A DNA stretch of 64,000 nt from Dermacoccus abyssi (GTDB lineage: Bacteria > Actinomycetota > Actinomycetes > Actinomycetales > Dermatophilaceae). Below the pieces are notes generated by a model that was given only the letters and a program-made list of their open reading frames with translations, ran no database searches and was not told the origin of the DNA. How positions within the stretch are numbered: position 1 is the first letter of the stretch; each line of letters starts with the position of its first letter. Below, piece by piece: positions 44,108 through 54,900 of the stretch. The translations under genes were made by a program, and so were the position numbers. The DNA lies in the NCBI RefSeq assembly GCF_003515945.1, contig NZ_QWLM01000005.1, positions 1 to 64,000 on the forward strand, given 5' to 3'.

Positions 44108-47062
44108 GTGGCGACACGGAAAACACCCCCGAACGACAGCGTTCTCGTAGCGAAGAAGAGTGCCCCGAACAGTCGGAGCACCACCTCCTCGCGCGCCCGC
44201 ACCACCCCGGCGAAGAACGCGCCCCGCAAGCAGGCGCCCTCCAAGAGCGCGCCCGGCAAGGGGCGCGGTTCGAGCTCGGCTCAGCAGGGCCCGTCGGCCT
44301 CCAGCCGTGCCGCTCGTGGCGCCTGGATGGGGGTTTCCCACGTCGCCGGAGGCGCCGTGCGTCGTGTCGGCGCCAGCGCCGCCGAACTCGAGCCGGAGCA
44401 CCGTCGCGACGGCATCGGCTTCTTCCTCCTCGCCCTCGGCATCGTTGTCGCGGCGCGCGAGTGGTGGAACCTGCCCGGCATGTTCGGTGACATCGTCCAC
44501 GCCGTCGCCGCGGGAACGTTCGGCGTCATCGCCTACGTCCTGCCTGTCGTGTTCATCGGCATGGGTCTGCACATGTTCCGCCACCCGCGCGGCCACCAGC
44601 CCACCCACCGCATGTCGATCGGTCTCGGCATCCTCGCCCTCGGCTCCACCGGTATCGCTCACCTCGTCGGCGGACGCCCGGCCGCGGGTGACGTCGACGC
44701 CGTGCGTGACGCCGGCGGAGTGCTCGGCGTCATCTCCGGTGGCCCGCTGGCCGCAGGCCTGACGCTCTGGGGCGCCGGCGTCATCCTCGGCCTCGTGTCG
44801 TTCTTCGGTTTCCTCGTGCTGACGCGCACGCCGGTCAACCGCATCCCTCAGCGTCTGCGTGAGGTTGAGGCCACGATCTTCGGCGGTCACGCTCCGACCG
44901 AGGAGCGCGACTACGCCCAGCGCGACGCCGTCGCCGACGACCTGCACGGCGCCGACATCGGCAACCGTGCGCGCGGCGGAGCACCCCGCCGCGCCGCCGA
45001 CGTGCACCACGGCGACGAGCCGTACGAGCAGGCAGCAGAGGTCGTCGGCCGCGGTCCGCGCGGTCGCGGGCGTGGCTCGCGCAAGACCCTCGGTCGTCAG
45101 CGCGGCGAGCAGCAGATCTACGACATCGACACGATCGAAGGCGGCGACCCGGCGGACGGCTCCGCCGACGAGGGCGAGCGCGCCACGTCGGCCGGCGCGG
45201 CAGCTCTGGCTCGGGCCCGCGGCTCGCGTGCGACCACGTCACGCCCGGCCACCACGGACGAGGCCGACACCGCCGCCGTCGAGACGGCCGGTGGCTCCAA
45301 GCAGCGTCCGGGCGAATCGCCCAAGGCCGCCGCAGCCCGCCAGGAGACGGCGCAGCGCCCGGCCGCCGAGGTGCCTCAACGTCAGGTCGAGGCTCAGCCG
45401 ACGGAGCAGCTCCCACAGCGCGTCGAGCAGCTCGCCCTCGCCGGCGACATCACGTACACGCTGCCCGAGTCGACCCTCCTCGAGGAGGGCACGCCGCCCA
45501 AGGAGCGTTCGGCCGCGAACGACCGCGTCGTCGACGCGCTCACCGAGGTGCTCGACCAGTTCGGCATCGACGCCGTCGTCTCCGGTTTCACCCGCGGCCC
45601 GACGGTCACGCGTTACGAGGTCGAGCTCGGCCCCGGCGTCAAGGTCGACCGCGTCACGGGTCTGAGCAAGAACATCGCCTACGCCGTGGCCAGCGCCGAC
45701 GTGCGCATCCTGTCGCCCATCCCGGGCAAGAAGGCCATCGGTATCGAGATCCCGAACGCCGACAAGGAACTTGTCAGCCTCGGTGACGTGCTGCGCAGCC
45801 AGGCGGCCCGCAACAATCACCACCCGATGGTCATGGGTGTCGGTAAGGACGTCGAGGGTGGCTACGTCGTGGCCAACCTCGCGAAGATGCCGCACATGCT
45901 CGTCGCCGGTGCCACCGGTGCCGGTAAGTCGAGCTTCGTCAACTCGATGATCACCTCACTCCTCATGCGGGCCACGCCCGAAGAGGTGCGCATGGTGCTC
46001 GTCGACCCCAAGCGCGTCGAGCTGACGGCGTACGAGGGCATCCCGCACCTCATCACGCCGATCATCACGAACCCGAAGAAGGCCGCCGAGGCTCTCGAGT
46101 GGGTCGTGCGCGAGATGGACGCGCGCTACGACGACCTCGCCGCGTTCGGCTACAAGCACATCGACGAGTTCAACAAGGCCGTGCGTGCGGGCAAGGTGAC
46201 CCTCCCGCCGGACAGCAAGCGCAAGCTCGCGCCGTACCCGTACCTCCTCGTCGTCGTCGACGAGTTGGCGGACCTCATGCTCGTCGCGCCGCGTGACGTC
46301 GAGGCCTCGATCCAGCGCATCACGCAGCTCGCGCGTGCCGCCGGTATCCACCTCATCCTCGCGACGCAGCGCCCGTCGGTCGATGTCGTCACCGGCATCA
46401 TCAAGGCCAACGTGCCGTCGCGTCTGGCGTTCGCGACGTCGTCGCTCGCCGACAGCCGCGTCGTGCTCGACCAGCCCGGCGCCGAGAAGCTCCTCGGTCA
46501 GGGTGACGCGCTCTTCCTGCCGATGGGCGCGAGCAAGCCGATGCGTGTGCAGGGCGCGTGGGTCAACGAGTCGGAGATCCACGGCGTCGTCGCGCACGTC
46601 AAGGCTCAGCTCGCGCCCAACTACCGCGAGGACGTTCAGCAGACGGCGCCCAAGAAGGAGATCGACGAGGACATCGGTGACGACCTCGACGTGTTGCTGC
46701 AGGCGGCCGAGCTCGTCATCACGACGCAGTTCGGTTCGACCTCGATGCTGCAGCGCAAGCTGCGCGTCGGCTTCGCCAAGGCCGGTCGCCTCATGGATCT
46801 GCTCGAATCGCGAGCCATCGTCGGCCCGTCCGAGGGGTCGAAGGCGCGCGACGTCCTCGTCAAACCCGAGGATCTGCCGACGACGCTGGCCCTCCTCAAG
46901 GGCGAGGACGTGCCGGAGCCGGACGGTGCTGGCGACGGCCCCGTCGACCTTGTGGCCCAGTCACAGGACGCGATCCCCGCCCAGGGGGAGCAGTACTACG
47001 ACGGGCACGACGGCGGCGACGGCTCCGAGGACGCCTGGGAACTGACGCAGAACGGCCGCTGA
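44108..47062 (+). CDS. ftsK: DNA translocase FtsK/SpoIIIE
   Basis: This 984-residue, septum-located ATPase pumps chromosome ends into daughter cells. A basic, Ser/Lys-rich N-terminus is followed by four membrane helices (about 100-245) and a variable Arg/Ala-rich linker to about 440. The alpha/beta motor has Walker A GATGAGKSS (601-609) and the Walker B segment YLLVVVDELADLM. The C-terminal gamma winged helix contains TSMLQRKLRVGFAKAGRLMD, which reads KOPS sites. The GTG start diverges from the SAM riboswitch. A terminator follows. Confidence 0.95.
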   Translation: MATRKTPPNDSVLVAKKSAPNSRSTTSSRARTTPAKNAPRKQAPSKSAPGKGRGSSSAQQGPSASSRAARGAWMGVSHVAGGAVRRVGASAAELEPEHRRDGIGFFLLALGIVVAAREWWNLPGMFGDIVHAVAAGTFGVIAYVLPVVFIGMGLHMFRHPRGHQPTHRMSIGLGILALGSTGIAHLVGGRPAAGDVDAVRDAGGVLGVISGGPLAAGLTLWGAGVILGLVSFFGFLVLTRTPVNRIPQRLREVEATIFGGHAPTEERDYAQRDAVADDLHGADIGNRARGGAPRRAADVHHGDEPYEQAAEVVGRGPRGRGRGSRKTLGRQRGEQQIYDIDTIEGGDPADGSADEGERATSAGAAALARARGSRATTSRPATTDEADTAAVETAGGSKQRPGESPKAAAARQETAQRPAAEVPQRQVEAQPTEQLPQRVEQLALAGDITYTLPESTLLEEGTPPKERSAANDRVVDALTEVLDQFGIDAVVSGFTRGPTVTRYEVELGPGVKVDRVTGLSKNIAYAVASADVRILSPIPGKKAIGIEIPNADKELVSLGDVLRSQAARNNHHPMVMGVGKDVEGGYVVANLAKMPHMLVAGATGAGKSSFVNSMITSLLMRATPEEVRMVLVDPKRVELTAYEGIPHLITPIITNPKKAAEALEWVVREMDARYDDLAAFGYKHIDEFNKAVRAGKVTLPPDSKRKLAPYPYLLVVVDELADLMLVAPRDVEASIQRITQLARAAGIHLILATQRPSVDVVTGIIKANVPSRLAFATSSLADSRVVLDQPGAEKLLGQGDALFLPMGASKPMRVQGAWVNESEIHGVVAHVKAQLAPNYREDVQQTAPKKEIDEDIGDDLDVLLQAAELVITTQFGSTSMLQRKLRVGFAKAGRLMDLLESRAIVGPSEGSKARDVLVKPEDLPTTLALLKGEDVPEPDGAGDGPVDLVAQSQDAIPAQGEQYYDGHDGGDGSEDAWELTQNGR

Positions 47063-47080
47063 CGGAGAACTGAGACAACG

Positions 47081-47122
47081 ACGACGGCGCCGCACCCGAG
47101 AGGTGCGCGCCGTCGTTCTGTC
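47081..47122 (+). terminator. Terminator after ftsK
   Basis: ACGACGGCGC (47081-47090) with inner CGCACC pairs with GGTGCG and GCGCCGTCGT (ending 47116), with a one-base bulge and loop CGAGA, followed by TCTGTCTGCTT. It also stands before the end of the convergent minus-strand gene. Confidence 0.82.
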
Positions 47123-47150
47123 TGCTTCGCGGGGCGTGGCGTGTCCCGCC

Positions 47151-48806
47151 TCAGACGGGCTTGTTGTCAGCTTGGTCGTCACCGGCGTCCTCGGAACGGA
47201 CGGCTCTGACCTCGCCGATGATCGCCTCCATCGTTGCCGTGATGTCGACCTGGCCGCTCACCGGGCCGGCGAGGAGGTGCTCGTCGGGACCGATGGCGAA
47301 CAGCGATGGCGTGCCGAGGCGCATCATCGTCGCGACGGCGCGCGGCTCGTCGATGAGCGCGCGGTTCGGTTCGATGCCGTACGGCGCCAGCCCCTCGACC
47401 TCGGTCTCGTGGCCGACGATGCAGAAGATGGGAACGCCGCGCAGCGAGGCCTGCCACGTGGCGACGGAGTTCAGTACCTCCTTGCACGACCCGCATCCGG
47501 TGCTGACGTAGAGCAACACGGTCGGCCCGGCCCGGCCGATGTCCATGAGCGAGACCTTCGTGCCGGTGCCGTCGGTGAACAGCGCGTAGGGCGTCGGGCG
47601 CGTGACGTACTCGTCGTCTTCGACGACGTCTTGGGTCTCGGCCACTTCGGTGTCGGTCACCGGGAGGTCGGCAGCGTCGTCGACGGCGGGAGCGGGGGAT
47701 GACTGGACCACGGGAGCCGGTGTCGCGCGGGCTGGCGGCGTCTCGAGGGACGTCTGCGTCACAGACGCGCCGGGAGCGTTCTCAGCGGCCGCGTCGTCAT
47801 CGGCCGCAGGCTGTTCGACGGCCGACAGTTCTTCGCTGATCTCGTCGAGGAGCCCCAGGACGTTGCCCTTGCCGCTCACCGCACCGCCGGCGAGCATTCC
47901 GTCGGCGCCCAGCAGGACGGCGGTCGGGTTGCCGCCTGCGAACAGGCGGCCGATCTCGAAGGACGGGTCGAACATCACGTCGAAGTCGCCTTCGTCCTGC
48001 AGTCCGGTGGGTTCGTCCGGATCGCCGCTCAGCACGATGACGGTGCGCAGGTTCTCGTGCTTGTGCTGCCACGTACGGGCCCGCTCGATCACGGGGAGGC
48101 ACGAACCGCAGTGCGGCGAGACGAGGAGCAGGAGGACAGGGCTGCTGTAGGCCATCTCGCGCAGGGTGACGCCGGCGTCCTCGCGGGTGCGCAGCACGGC
48201 GTAGGGGATGGGTTGACGCACATAGTCGTCGCCCGCGTCGCTGGGCGCAGATGCTTCCTGCCCGCCGCGGTGCCCCGCGATGAGCCACGTGAGCACGATG
48301 CCGACGAGCACGGCGAGGAGCCAGGCCCAGGCCTCGCCGTCGAAGTCGGCGCACCGCGCCACGACGCTGCGCCCGCGTGTCGCGTCGTAGAGCGTGACGA
48401 GCGCCAGGGCGACGAGCACCGCGTTGCGCACGGCGGTGAAACGGTCGACCGTCCCGAGACCCAGCTTGCCGAAGCACGAGCAGGTCACCGGCTCGTCGAA
48501 GCCCAGAGCGCGCACGATGACGACGAGGTACGCGACGAACACCGCGAGCGCGACGAGGGCGACGACGACGGCGAGCGCTCCTGACGTCACGAGAAGTGCC
48601 AACGCGAGCATTAGTTCCGCGAACGGCAGCAGCGTGGGTGCCTTCAGCCGAGTCAGCACGCCGGGAAGACGCAGGCTGACAAACGCTTCACCGACCGTCT
48701 CGCGGTCCACGAGCTTGGCCACCCCCGAGGCTGCGAGTACGAGCGACAGGAGCAACGGAGCAGTGGTCAGTGGCGCGTCATACACAGCGCTCAGCATAGG
48801 TGGCAC
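47151..48806 (-). CDS. MauE/DoxX-type membrane protein fused to two thioredoxin-like domains
   Basis: The first 180 residues of this 551-residue protein carry about five membrane helices with the MauE-type VTCSCFGKLGLG motif (C109, C111). Two thioredoxin-fold domains follow. The first has CGSC at 233-236 in LLLLVSPHCGSCLPV; the second has CGSC at 438-441 in LLYVSTGCGSCKEV. Each is introduced by a Tyr-Val-x-x-Pro-x-Pro-Tyr-Ala segment, showing an internal duplication joined by an acidic Ala/Pro linker (330-400). MauE relatives move electrons for disulfide formation in exported proteins, so a membrane thiol-disulfide relay is the likely role. Topology (inside or outside) is not settled. Confidence 0.8.
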   Translation of the reverse strand: MPPMLSAVYDAPLTTAPLLLSLVLAASGVAKLVDRETVGEAFVSLRLPGVLTRLKAPTLLPFAELMLALALLVTSGALAVVVALVALAVFVAYLVVIVRALGFDEPVTCSCFGKLGLGTVDRFTAVRNAVLVALALVTLYDATRGRSVVARCADFDGEAWAWLLAVLVGIVLTWLIAGHRGGQEASAPSDAGDDYVRQPIPYAVLRTREDAGVTLREMAYSSPVLLLLVSPHCGSCLPVIERARTWQHKHENLRTVIVLSGDPDEPTGLQDEGDFDVMFDPSFEIGRLFAGGNPTAVLLGADGMLAGGAVSGKGNVLGLLDEISEELSAVEQPAADDDAAAENAPGASVTQTSLETPPARATPAPVVQSSPAPAVDDAADLPVTDTEVAETQDVVEDDEYVTRPTPYALFTDGTGTKVSLMDIGRAGPTVLLYVSTGCGSCKEVLNSVATWQASLRGVPIFCIVGHETEVEGLAPYGIEPNRALIDEPRAVATMMRLGTPSLFAIGPDEHLLAGPVSGQVDITATMEAIIGEVRAVRSEDAGDDQADNKPV

Positions 48807-48854
48807 CCCGCGCGTCGTCGGGCGCGGTGACGGTGCGCCACTACACTCGGTGCC

Positions 48855-50324
48855 ATGACTTCCGCCCCCTCACGAAGCGTCGCCGTCGTCACCCTCGGGT
48901 GCGCGCGCAACGAGGTCGACTCCGAGGAACTGGCCGGTCGCCTCTCGGCCGAGGGCTGGACCCTCGTCGACGACGCCGCTCAGGCCGACGTCGCCGTCGT
49001 GAACACGTGTGGCTTCGTCGAGCAGGCGAAGAAGGACTCCATCGACGCTCTCCTCGAGGCGAGCGACCTCAAGGATTCGGGCCGCACGCAGGCCGTCGTC
49101 GCCGTCGGCTGCCTCGCCGAGCGTTACGGCAACCAACTCGCGGAGCAGCTTCCCGAGGCGGACGCCGTGCTCGGCTTCGACTCCTACTCCGACATGAGCT
49201 CCCACCTCACTGCCGTGCTCAACGGCCACAAGCCGGAGGCCCACACGCCAGGGGACCGTCGTAAGTTACTGCCGATCTCGCCGGCCAAGCGTCAGGAGGG
49301 AGCCTCCGGCCTCGCGCTGCCTGGCCACGGCGACGCTCCGACGCTCGAGCCCTCCGACGTGGAAGTCGCTTCGCCGGTGAGTACGCCGCGCGTCATTCGG
49401 GCTCGTCTTGACGGACGCCCGTGGGCCCCGCTCAAAATCGCTAGCGGTTGCGACCGACGGTGCGCGTTCTGCGCCATCCCGGCCTTCCGCGGCGCGTTCC
49501 TGTCCCGCCGTCCCTCCGACGTTCTCGCCGAAGCGCGTTGGCTCGCGGAGCACGACGTCAAGGAGGTCTTCCTCGTCTCGGAGAACTCGACGTCGTACGG
49601 CAAGGACCTCGGCGACCTGCGTCTGCTCGACACCATGCTTCCCGAACTCACCGCCATCGACGGCATCGAGCGTGTGCGTGTGTCGTACCTGCAGCCTGCG
49701 GAGATCCGCCCCGACCTGCTCGACGTCATGGCGAACACGCCCGGCGTCGCGCCGTACTACGACATCTCCTTCCAGCACGCCTCCGGGCCGCTCCTGCGCA
49801 CGATGCGCCGCTTCGGTGACCGCGAGTCGTTCCTCACGCTCCTCGACGACGTGCGCCACCGCACGCCGAACGCCGGCATCCGCTCGAACGTCATCGTCGG
49901 CTTCCCCGGCGAGACCGAGAAGGATCTCGAGGAACTCGAGCAGTTCCTCGTCGCCGCGCGTCTCGACGTCGTCGGTGTCTTCGGTTACTCCGACGAGGAC
50001 GGCACCGAGGCCGAGAGCTACGCGGACAAGGTACCCACGGACGAGATCGAAGCCCGCCTCGAGCACTTCCGTACGCTCACCGAGGAACTCAACCTCCAGC
50101 GAGCCGAGGAGCGCGTCGGAGAACGCCTCGACGTCCTCATCGAGGCGGAGGAGGACGAGGACGGCGAACTGCGTTTCGTCGGCCGCGCCGGACAGCAGGG
50201 CCCCGACGTCGACGGCGTCACCTACGTCGAGACGAGCGACGGGCGCCCCCTCGCCATCGGCGACATGGTGAGCGTCGAGGTCGTCGCCACCGAAGGCATC
50301 GACCTCGTCGCCGAGGTGCGGTGA
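48855..50324 (+). CDS. rimO: Ribosomal protein S12 methylthiotransferase
   Basis: This 489-residue radical-SAM enzyme methylthiolates Asp of ribosomal protein S12. The N-terminal UPF0004 domain carries three cluster Cys ([21 protein letters not shown]). The radical-SAM motif is [17 protein letters not shown] near residues 197-213, and a TRAM domain ends the protein. An insertion of about 50 residues rich in Pro/Gly (about 135-180) separates the first two domains. It starts 48 bases from the divergent MauE-type gene, and its stop overlaps the pgsA start. Confidence 0.94.
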   Translation: MTSAPSRSVAVVTLGCARNEVDSEELAGRLSAEGWTLVDDAAQADVAVVNTCGFVEQAKKDSIDALLEASDLKDSGRTQAVVAVGCLAERYGNQLAEQLPEADAVLGFDSYSDMSSHLTAVLNGHKPEAHTPGDRRKLLPISPAKRQEGASGLALPGHGDAPTLEPSDVEVASPVSTPRVIRARLDGRPWAPLKIASGCDRRCAFCAIPAFRGAFLSRRPSDVLAEARWLAEHDVKEVFLVSENSTSYGKDLGDLRLLDTMLPELTAIDGIERVRVSYLQPAEIRPDLLDVMANTPGVAPYYDISFQHASGPLLRTMRRFGDRESFLTLLDDVRHRTPNAGIRSNVIVGFPGETEKDLEELEQFLVAARLDVVGVFGYSDEDGTEAESYADKVPTDEIEARLEHFRTLTEELNLQRAEERVGERLDVLIEAEEDEDGELRFVGRAGQQGPDVDGVTYVETSDGRPLAIGDMVSVEVVATEGIDLVAEVR

Positions 50325-50977
50325 AGCGGATGAGCGATCACGAGACCGAGACGCCCACCGGGGCGCGCAAGCCCGTCAGCACCTGGAACCTCGCGAACGT
50401 TCTCACGATGGGCCGTATTGCCCTCGTACCGTTCTTCGCCTGGTTCCTGCTCGCCGACGGCGGTGAGGACACCACCTACCGCATCATCGCGTTCGTCCTG
50501 TTCGTCGTCGCCTCGATCACCGACCGCATCGACGGCCAGATCGCCCGATCCCGCGGCCTCGAGACCGAGTTCGGCAAGCTCATGGACCCGATCGCCGACA
50601 AGGCGCTCATGGGCATGGCCTTCATCGGGCTGTCGATCATCGACGTGCTGCCGTGGTGGGCCACGATCGTCGTGCTCGCCCGCGAGCTCGCCATCACCGC
50701 GCTGCGCTTCGTCGTCATCCGTCACGGCGTGATGCCCGCGAGTCACGGCGGCAAGCTGAAGACGGCCCTGCAGGCGCTCGCCGCCGGGCTCTTCGTCCTG
50801 CCGCTTCCGGACTGGGGCCACATCGGGGCATGGGTCGTCATGGCGGCCGCCATCGTCGTCACCGTCGCGACAGGCATCGACTACTTCTTCCGCGCCGCCA
50901 AGCTGCGACGTGAGAGCGCCCGGACGGCGCGGGCGCGCTCGACGCAGTCATGGGCGAGCAGGACCGGCGCACCGTGA
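50321..50977 (+). CDS. pgsA: CDP-diacylglycerol-glycerol-3-phosphate 3-phosphatidyltransferase
   Basis: This 218-residue membrane enzyme makes phosphatidylglycerolphosphate. The CDP-alcohol phosphotransferase signature is complete in [20 protein letters not shown] and LMDPIADK. Four to six helices span the chain. GTG 50321 overlaps the rimO stop; ATG 50330 is an alternative start. The C-terminus overlaps the cinA gene, consistent with the standard rimO-pgsA-cinA-clgR order of actinobacteria. Confidence 0.94.
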   Translation: MKRMSDHETETPTGARKPVSTWNLANVLTMGRIALVPFFAWFLLADGGEDTTYRIIAFVLFVVASITDRIDGQIARSRGLETEFGKLMDPIADKALMGMAFIGLSIIDVLPWWATIVVLARELAITALRFVVIRHGVMPASHGGKLKTALQALAAGLFVLPLPDWGHIGAWVVMAAAIVVTVATGIDYFFRAAKLRRESARTARARSTQSWASRTGAP

Positions 50978-51477
50978 CCGAGAACGACTCGGCCGATCTC
51001 GCGACGCGTCTCGTCGAGCAGCTGCGTGATCGTGGCCTGACGATCGCCACGGCCGAGTCCCTCACCGCCGGCCTCGTGAGCGCGGGTATCGCCGACGTTC
51101 CCGGCGCCAGCGCCGTGCTGCGCGGGGGAGCCGCGACCTACGCGACGCCCACCAAGGCCGCGGTGCTCGGCGTCGATGCCGACCTGCTGCGTGAGCGCGG
51201 TGCTGTCGACGCCGACGTCGCTCTCGAGATGGCTCACGGTGCCGTACGCCTCTTCGCGGCAGACCTCGCCGTGGCCACCACTGGCGTCGCAGGACCCGCC
51301 ATCCAGGACGGCCAGGACGTCGGAACCTGTTACGTCGCCGTGGCGTTCTCCGGGGAATCTTCGGGTGAGCGAGGGCGTTGCCATGTCGACAGGTTTCAGT
51401 TCGTGGGGGATCGCGCCGAGATCCGTCGGGCAGCCGCCTGGGCGGCCTGGCAGATGGCGCTCGACCACACGCGGTGA
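50974..51477 (+). CDS. cinA: CinA-family protein (nicotinamide-nucleotide amidase, PncC type)
   Basis: This protein of about 167 residues consists only of the CinA C-terminal domain: TIATAESLTAGLVSAGIADVPGAS, GGAATYATPTKAAVLGV and VATTGVAGP. Such stand-alone domains deamidate NMN in pyridine nucleotide salvage. GTG 50974 overlaps the pgsA stop by four bases, matching the coupling seen upstream; ATG 50950 is a possible longer start but has no binding site. Confidence 0.88.
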   Translation: MTENDSADLATRLVEQLRDRGLTIATAESLTAGLVSAGIADVPGASAVLRGGAATYATPTKAAVLGVDADLLRERGAVDADVALEMAHGAVRLFAADLAVATTGVAGPAIQDGQDVGTCYVAVAFSGESSGERGRCHVDRFQFVGDRAEIRRAAAWAAWQMALDHTR

Positions 51478-51567
51478 ACACCCGTTGGGGTTGTCACCCC
51501 TCAGCGCTATGTTGGAACCTGACATCGCCAATCGCGCGCACCGATGCGCCGTCGCCAGGAGGAAAGC

Positions 51568-51861
51568 ATGATCTTGCTTCGCGAACAGCTCGGTGACGTG
51601 CTGCGCCAGCAGCGCCGCGCACAGGGGCGCACCCTGCGCGAGGTTTCGAAGACGGCCCGCATCTCGCTCGGATACCTCAGCGAGATCGAGCGCGGCGAGA
51701 AGGAAGCCTCCTCGGAGCTGCTCGCTGCGGTTTGCGAGGCTCTCGAGCTGCCCATGTCCGAGACGCTGTCGCTCGTCGCCGCGAGCGTTCAGGCAGCGGA
51801 GAAGGCCAGCGCCCCCGTCGTGCTGCACCCGCAGCGTGACGCGGTGGCCCGCGCCGCCTGA
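51568..51861 (+). CDS. clgR: ClgR-type helix-turn-helix transcriptional regulator
   Basis: This 97-residue protein has a Xre-type DNA-binding domain: [20 protein letters not shown], then [20 protein letters not shown]. This is nearly a consensus for ClgR, the activator of clp protease genes in actinobacteria. The C-terminus is short and Ala-rich; in related species ClgR stability is set by Clp proteolysis of this end. ATG 51568 has AGGAGGAAAG 7 bases upstream, ruling out ATG 51544. A terminator follows at 51875. Confidence 0.88.
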   Translation: MILLREQLGDVLRQQRRAQGRTLREVSKTARISLGYLSEIERGEKEASSELLAAVCEALELPMSETLSLVAASVQAAEKASAPVVLHPQRDAVARAA

Positions 51862-51874
51862 CGCATCACGCCAG

Positions 51875-51918
51875 GACGAGGCCCGTCACCCGCTTCGAGC
51901 GGCTGGCGGGCCTTCGTC
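51875..51918. terminator. Terminator between clgR and lhr
   Basis: GACGAGGCCCG (51875-51885) pairs with CGGGCCTTCGTC (51907-51918) with one bulge, and an inner CCGC/GCGG stem closes the loop. It lies 14 bases after clgR and just beyond the end of the convergent lhr gene. Confidence 0.75.
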
Positions 51919-51937
51919 ATGCTCGGACCGCGGAACG

Positions 51938-54900
51938 TCAGCGGCGTTTGCGGATGCCCTGGGGTGAGGAATGGAAGCCCGCCTCCAGCAGCGCCGCGAC
52001 GAGGGGAGCCTCGTTGCCGAGGGCGGTGATGCCATTGACCGTACGCACGGTGAGCGACGAGAGCGCACCACGCGTCACGAGGTCGGCGAGGGCGCGGGCT
52101 ACGGGTGCCCAGGCGGCGTCGTCAGCCGGCCACGTGAGGGCGGTTCGACCGCCACGTTCGAGATAGGTGACGAGCTCGCCGTCGGCGATGGCGACGAGGG
52201 CACCCGCCTTACGGCCAGGACGATGCCCGGCGTGAGCATCCTGGGCGGCCGGCCACGGCAGGGCCGCGCCGAACGGGTTGGCGGGATCGCAGGCAGCGAG
52301 CACGAGGATCTCCGGTTGGCGTCGACCCCACGGATCGGGCTCGGGCGCTCGTGTGGCACGCAGCGAGTCGACGGCGACGGCGGCCCCGAACTGGGACGCC
52401 CCCAGGCCCTCGACGAAGTAGCCGCGGCGCACGAGGCCACGCTCCTCGGCGCCGGCGAGCACCCGGTAGACGGCGGAGAACCCGCCGGGTACTTCTTCGT
52501 CCACGACGGCGCCGCGCGTGACGACCCCGTGTCGGACGAGCAGGAGTTCAGCAGCCATGAACGTGCGCTCGGTGAGGTCGTCGTGGGCCTCCGGCAGGAG
52601 CCGCCACCGGCCCGCGCCGTGCGCCGGTCCACGACCGTCGCGAGACCGGCGGCGGTCGGTCGCGAGCGGGTGGAGAGCGACGGGCCACGCAGGCGCGCGT
52701 ACCGAGAACCGCGGTTACTCGGAACCCGCGGCTTGTGGGCACTGGCGCCGCCGCTGAGCAGGGCCCGCACCGGCGCGAAGGTGTCACCGCTCGCGGCGCC
52801 CTCCCACACGAGTTGCCAGAGGGCTGTCGCGACGGCGGTGTCATCGTGTGATCCGAGAGCTCCCGCGATGTCACGGAACAGGTGACTTCCGCCGCGGGCG
52901 AGGACGTCGCGCACCGAGCGCGACGTGACGCGCTGCGCAGCGACAGCGGTCTCGTGGCTCGTGGTGGTGTCAGTGTCGGTGGTGTGCGCTTCGGTGTGAT
53001 CGGTGGTCTCGTCGTGGGCGCGCGGCGCAGGAGCGTGAGCATCGACTGAATCGCCGGCCGGTGCGTCGCCGGCGCCCGACCGAAGCGTCAAAGGTGCCGA
53101 GTCGGGCGTGTGGAAACTGATCCATCCGTCGTCGGCCGAGATACTGCCGTGGCCCTGCCAGAGCAGTTCACCCGAGGCGAGCAGTTCGTCGAGGTCGGCG
53201 GGCCGGTAGCCGCGAACCCGCGCCGGCAGGACGAGGCTCTCGATCGCGGACGCCGGCATGGGCACACCGAGCAGGGGTTCGAGCGCGGCCAGCACGCCGT
53301 CGGCACCGCGCAACGTGTCGCCAACCTGCTGCCAGCGGGGCAGGAACCGGGCGTACTGCGTGGCGGACACCGGTTCGATCTCGGCGCGAAGAGCCGCGAG
53401 GGACAGTCGACGCAGGGAACGCAGGACGGCGTTGTCGCAGTATTCCCCGGAGACGTCGCCGCCGCCCAGCGCGTCGGGTAGCAGGGCGCCATGCGTGAGG
53501 CGTCCGGCTCGTGTGAGGCGCGTGAGGGCGTTTCGAACGACGGACACCCCGAGGGCGAAGGCCTCGGCCGCCTGCTGCGCCGTGAACGGTGCGTGGCACG
53601 CGGCGTACCGCGTGAGCAGATCGTCGAGGGGCGTGTCGCCGGGCTCGAGGAAGGCCTGTGGGACGCCGGGCGGCAGGGCGACTCCGAGTGCGTCGCGCAA
53701 GCGAGCTGCGTCCTCGACGGCTGCGAGCCTCGTCCGAGAGCCCCACCGAACCTCTATGGCGCGGCGCTCACCGACGAGGGCGTTCCACCAGGCACGGCAC
53801 TCGTCGGAACTCAGATTCGGGGCGGCAACGCTGTCCGGTGAGGCATCAGGTTCCCCGGTGTCCCGGCTCCCGGAATCATCGTCATCGGAGTCGTGACGCC
53901 CCGAGCGCGCAACGATCTCGTCGAGCGTCAACGGGCCGAGGGTGCGCAATGCGTCCGCGAGGTCTTCCGCGTGACGCATCCGGCGGCTCGGATCGAGCAG
54001 TTGCAGTCGGCGTTCGTGGCGACGGACGACGTCGGGGTCGAGCAGTTCCGCGATCGACAGGCCACCGGCCGAGCCGAGCAGGTCGGCGAGCAACTCCGGG
54101 TCGAGGGACAGAGCGGCGGCGCGGCGTTCGGCGAGCGGCGAGTCGCCCTCGTAGAGGAACTGGGCCACGTAGCTGAACAGCATGGCCTTGGCGTACGGAC
54201 TGGGTGACGTCGTCTCGGTGTGCACCACCTGGATGGCGCGGCGCTCCACCGAGCGCATGAGCTCGACGAGGCCCGGCACGTCGTAGACGTCCTGGAGGAC
54301 CTCGCGCACGGCCTCGAGCACGATGGGAAAGCTCGGATAGTCGCTCGCCACCTCGAGGAGCTGGGCGGCCCGCTGGCGTTGCTGCCACAGCGCCTGGCGG
54401 CGTCCCGGGTTCTGACGCGGGAGCAGAAGCGCCCGGGCGGCGCACTCCCGGAAGCGGGAGGCGAACAGCGCGGTGCCGCCCACCTCGTCGGTGACGCGGG
54501 CGGTGATCTCGTCGGGGTCGAGCACGATCGCTTCGAGCAAGGCCGCCGTGAGGGTGTCGTCGTCGCCCTCGGTGTCGAGCAGCCGGAAGACGAGACCGTC
54601 ATCGGTGTGCATGGCCTGGACGTCGGCGCCGAAGCGTTCGCGCATCCGCGCGCCCACGACGAGGGCCCAGGGCGCGTGGACGGCTGCGCCGAAGGGGGAG
54701 TGGACGACGACCCGCCAGTCGCCCATCTCGTCGCGGAAGCGCTCGACGACGATGGTGCGGTCGCTGGGGAGGCGTCCGGTCGACTCCTGCTGCTCACGCA
54801 GGTACGTGACGAGGTTGCGGGAAGCGAGGTCGTCGAGACCGACGGCGCGAGCCCGGGCGGTGGCTGCGGCGTCGTCGAGGTCGCCGAGTTCGCGGGCGAA

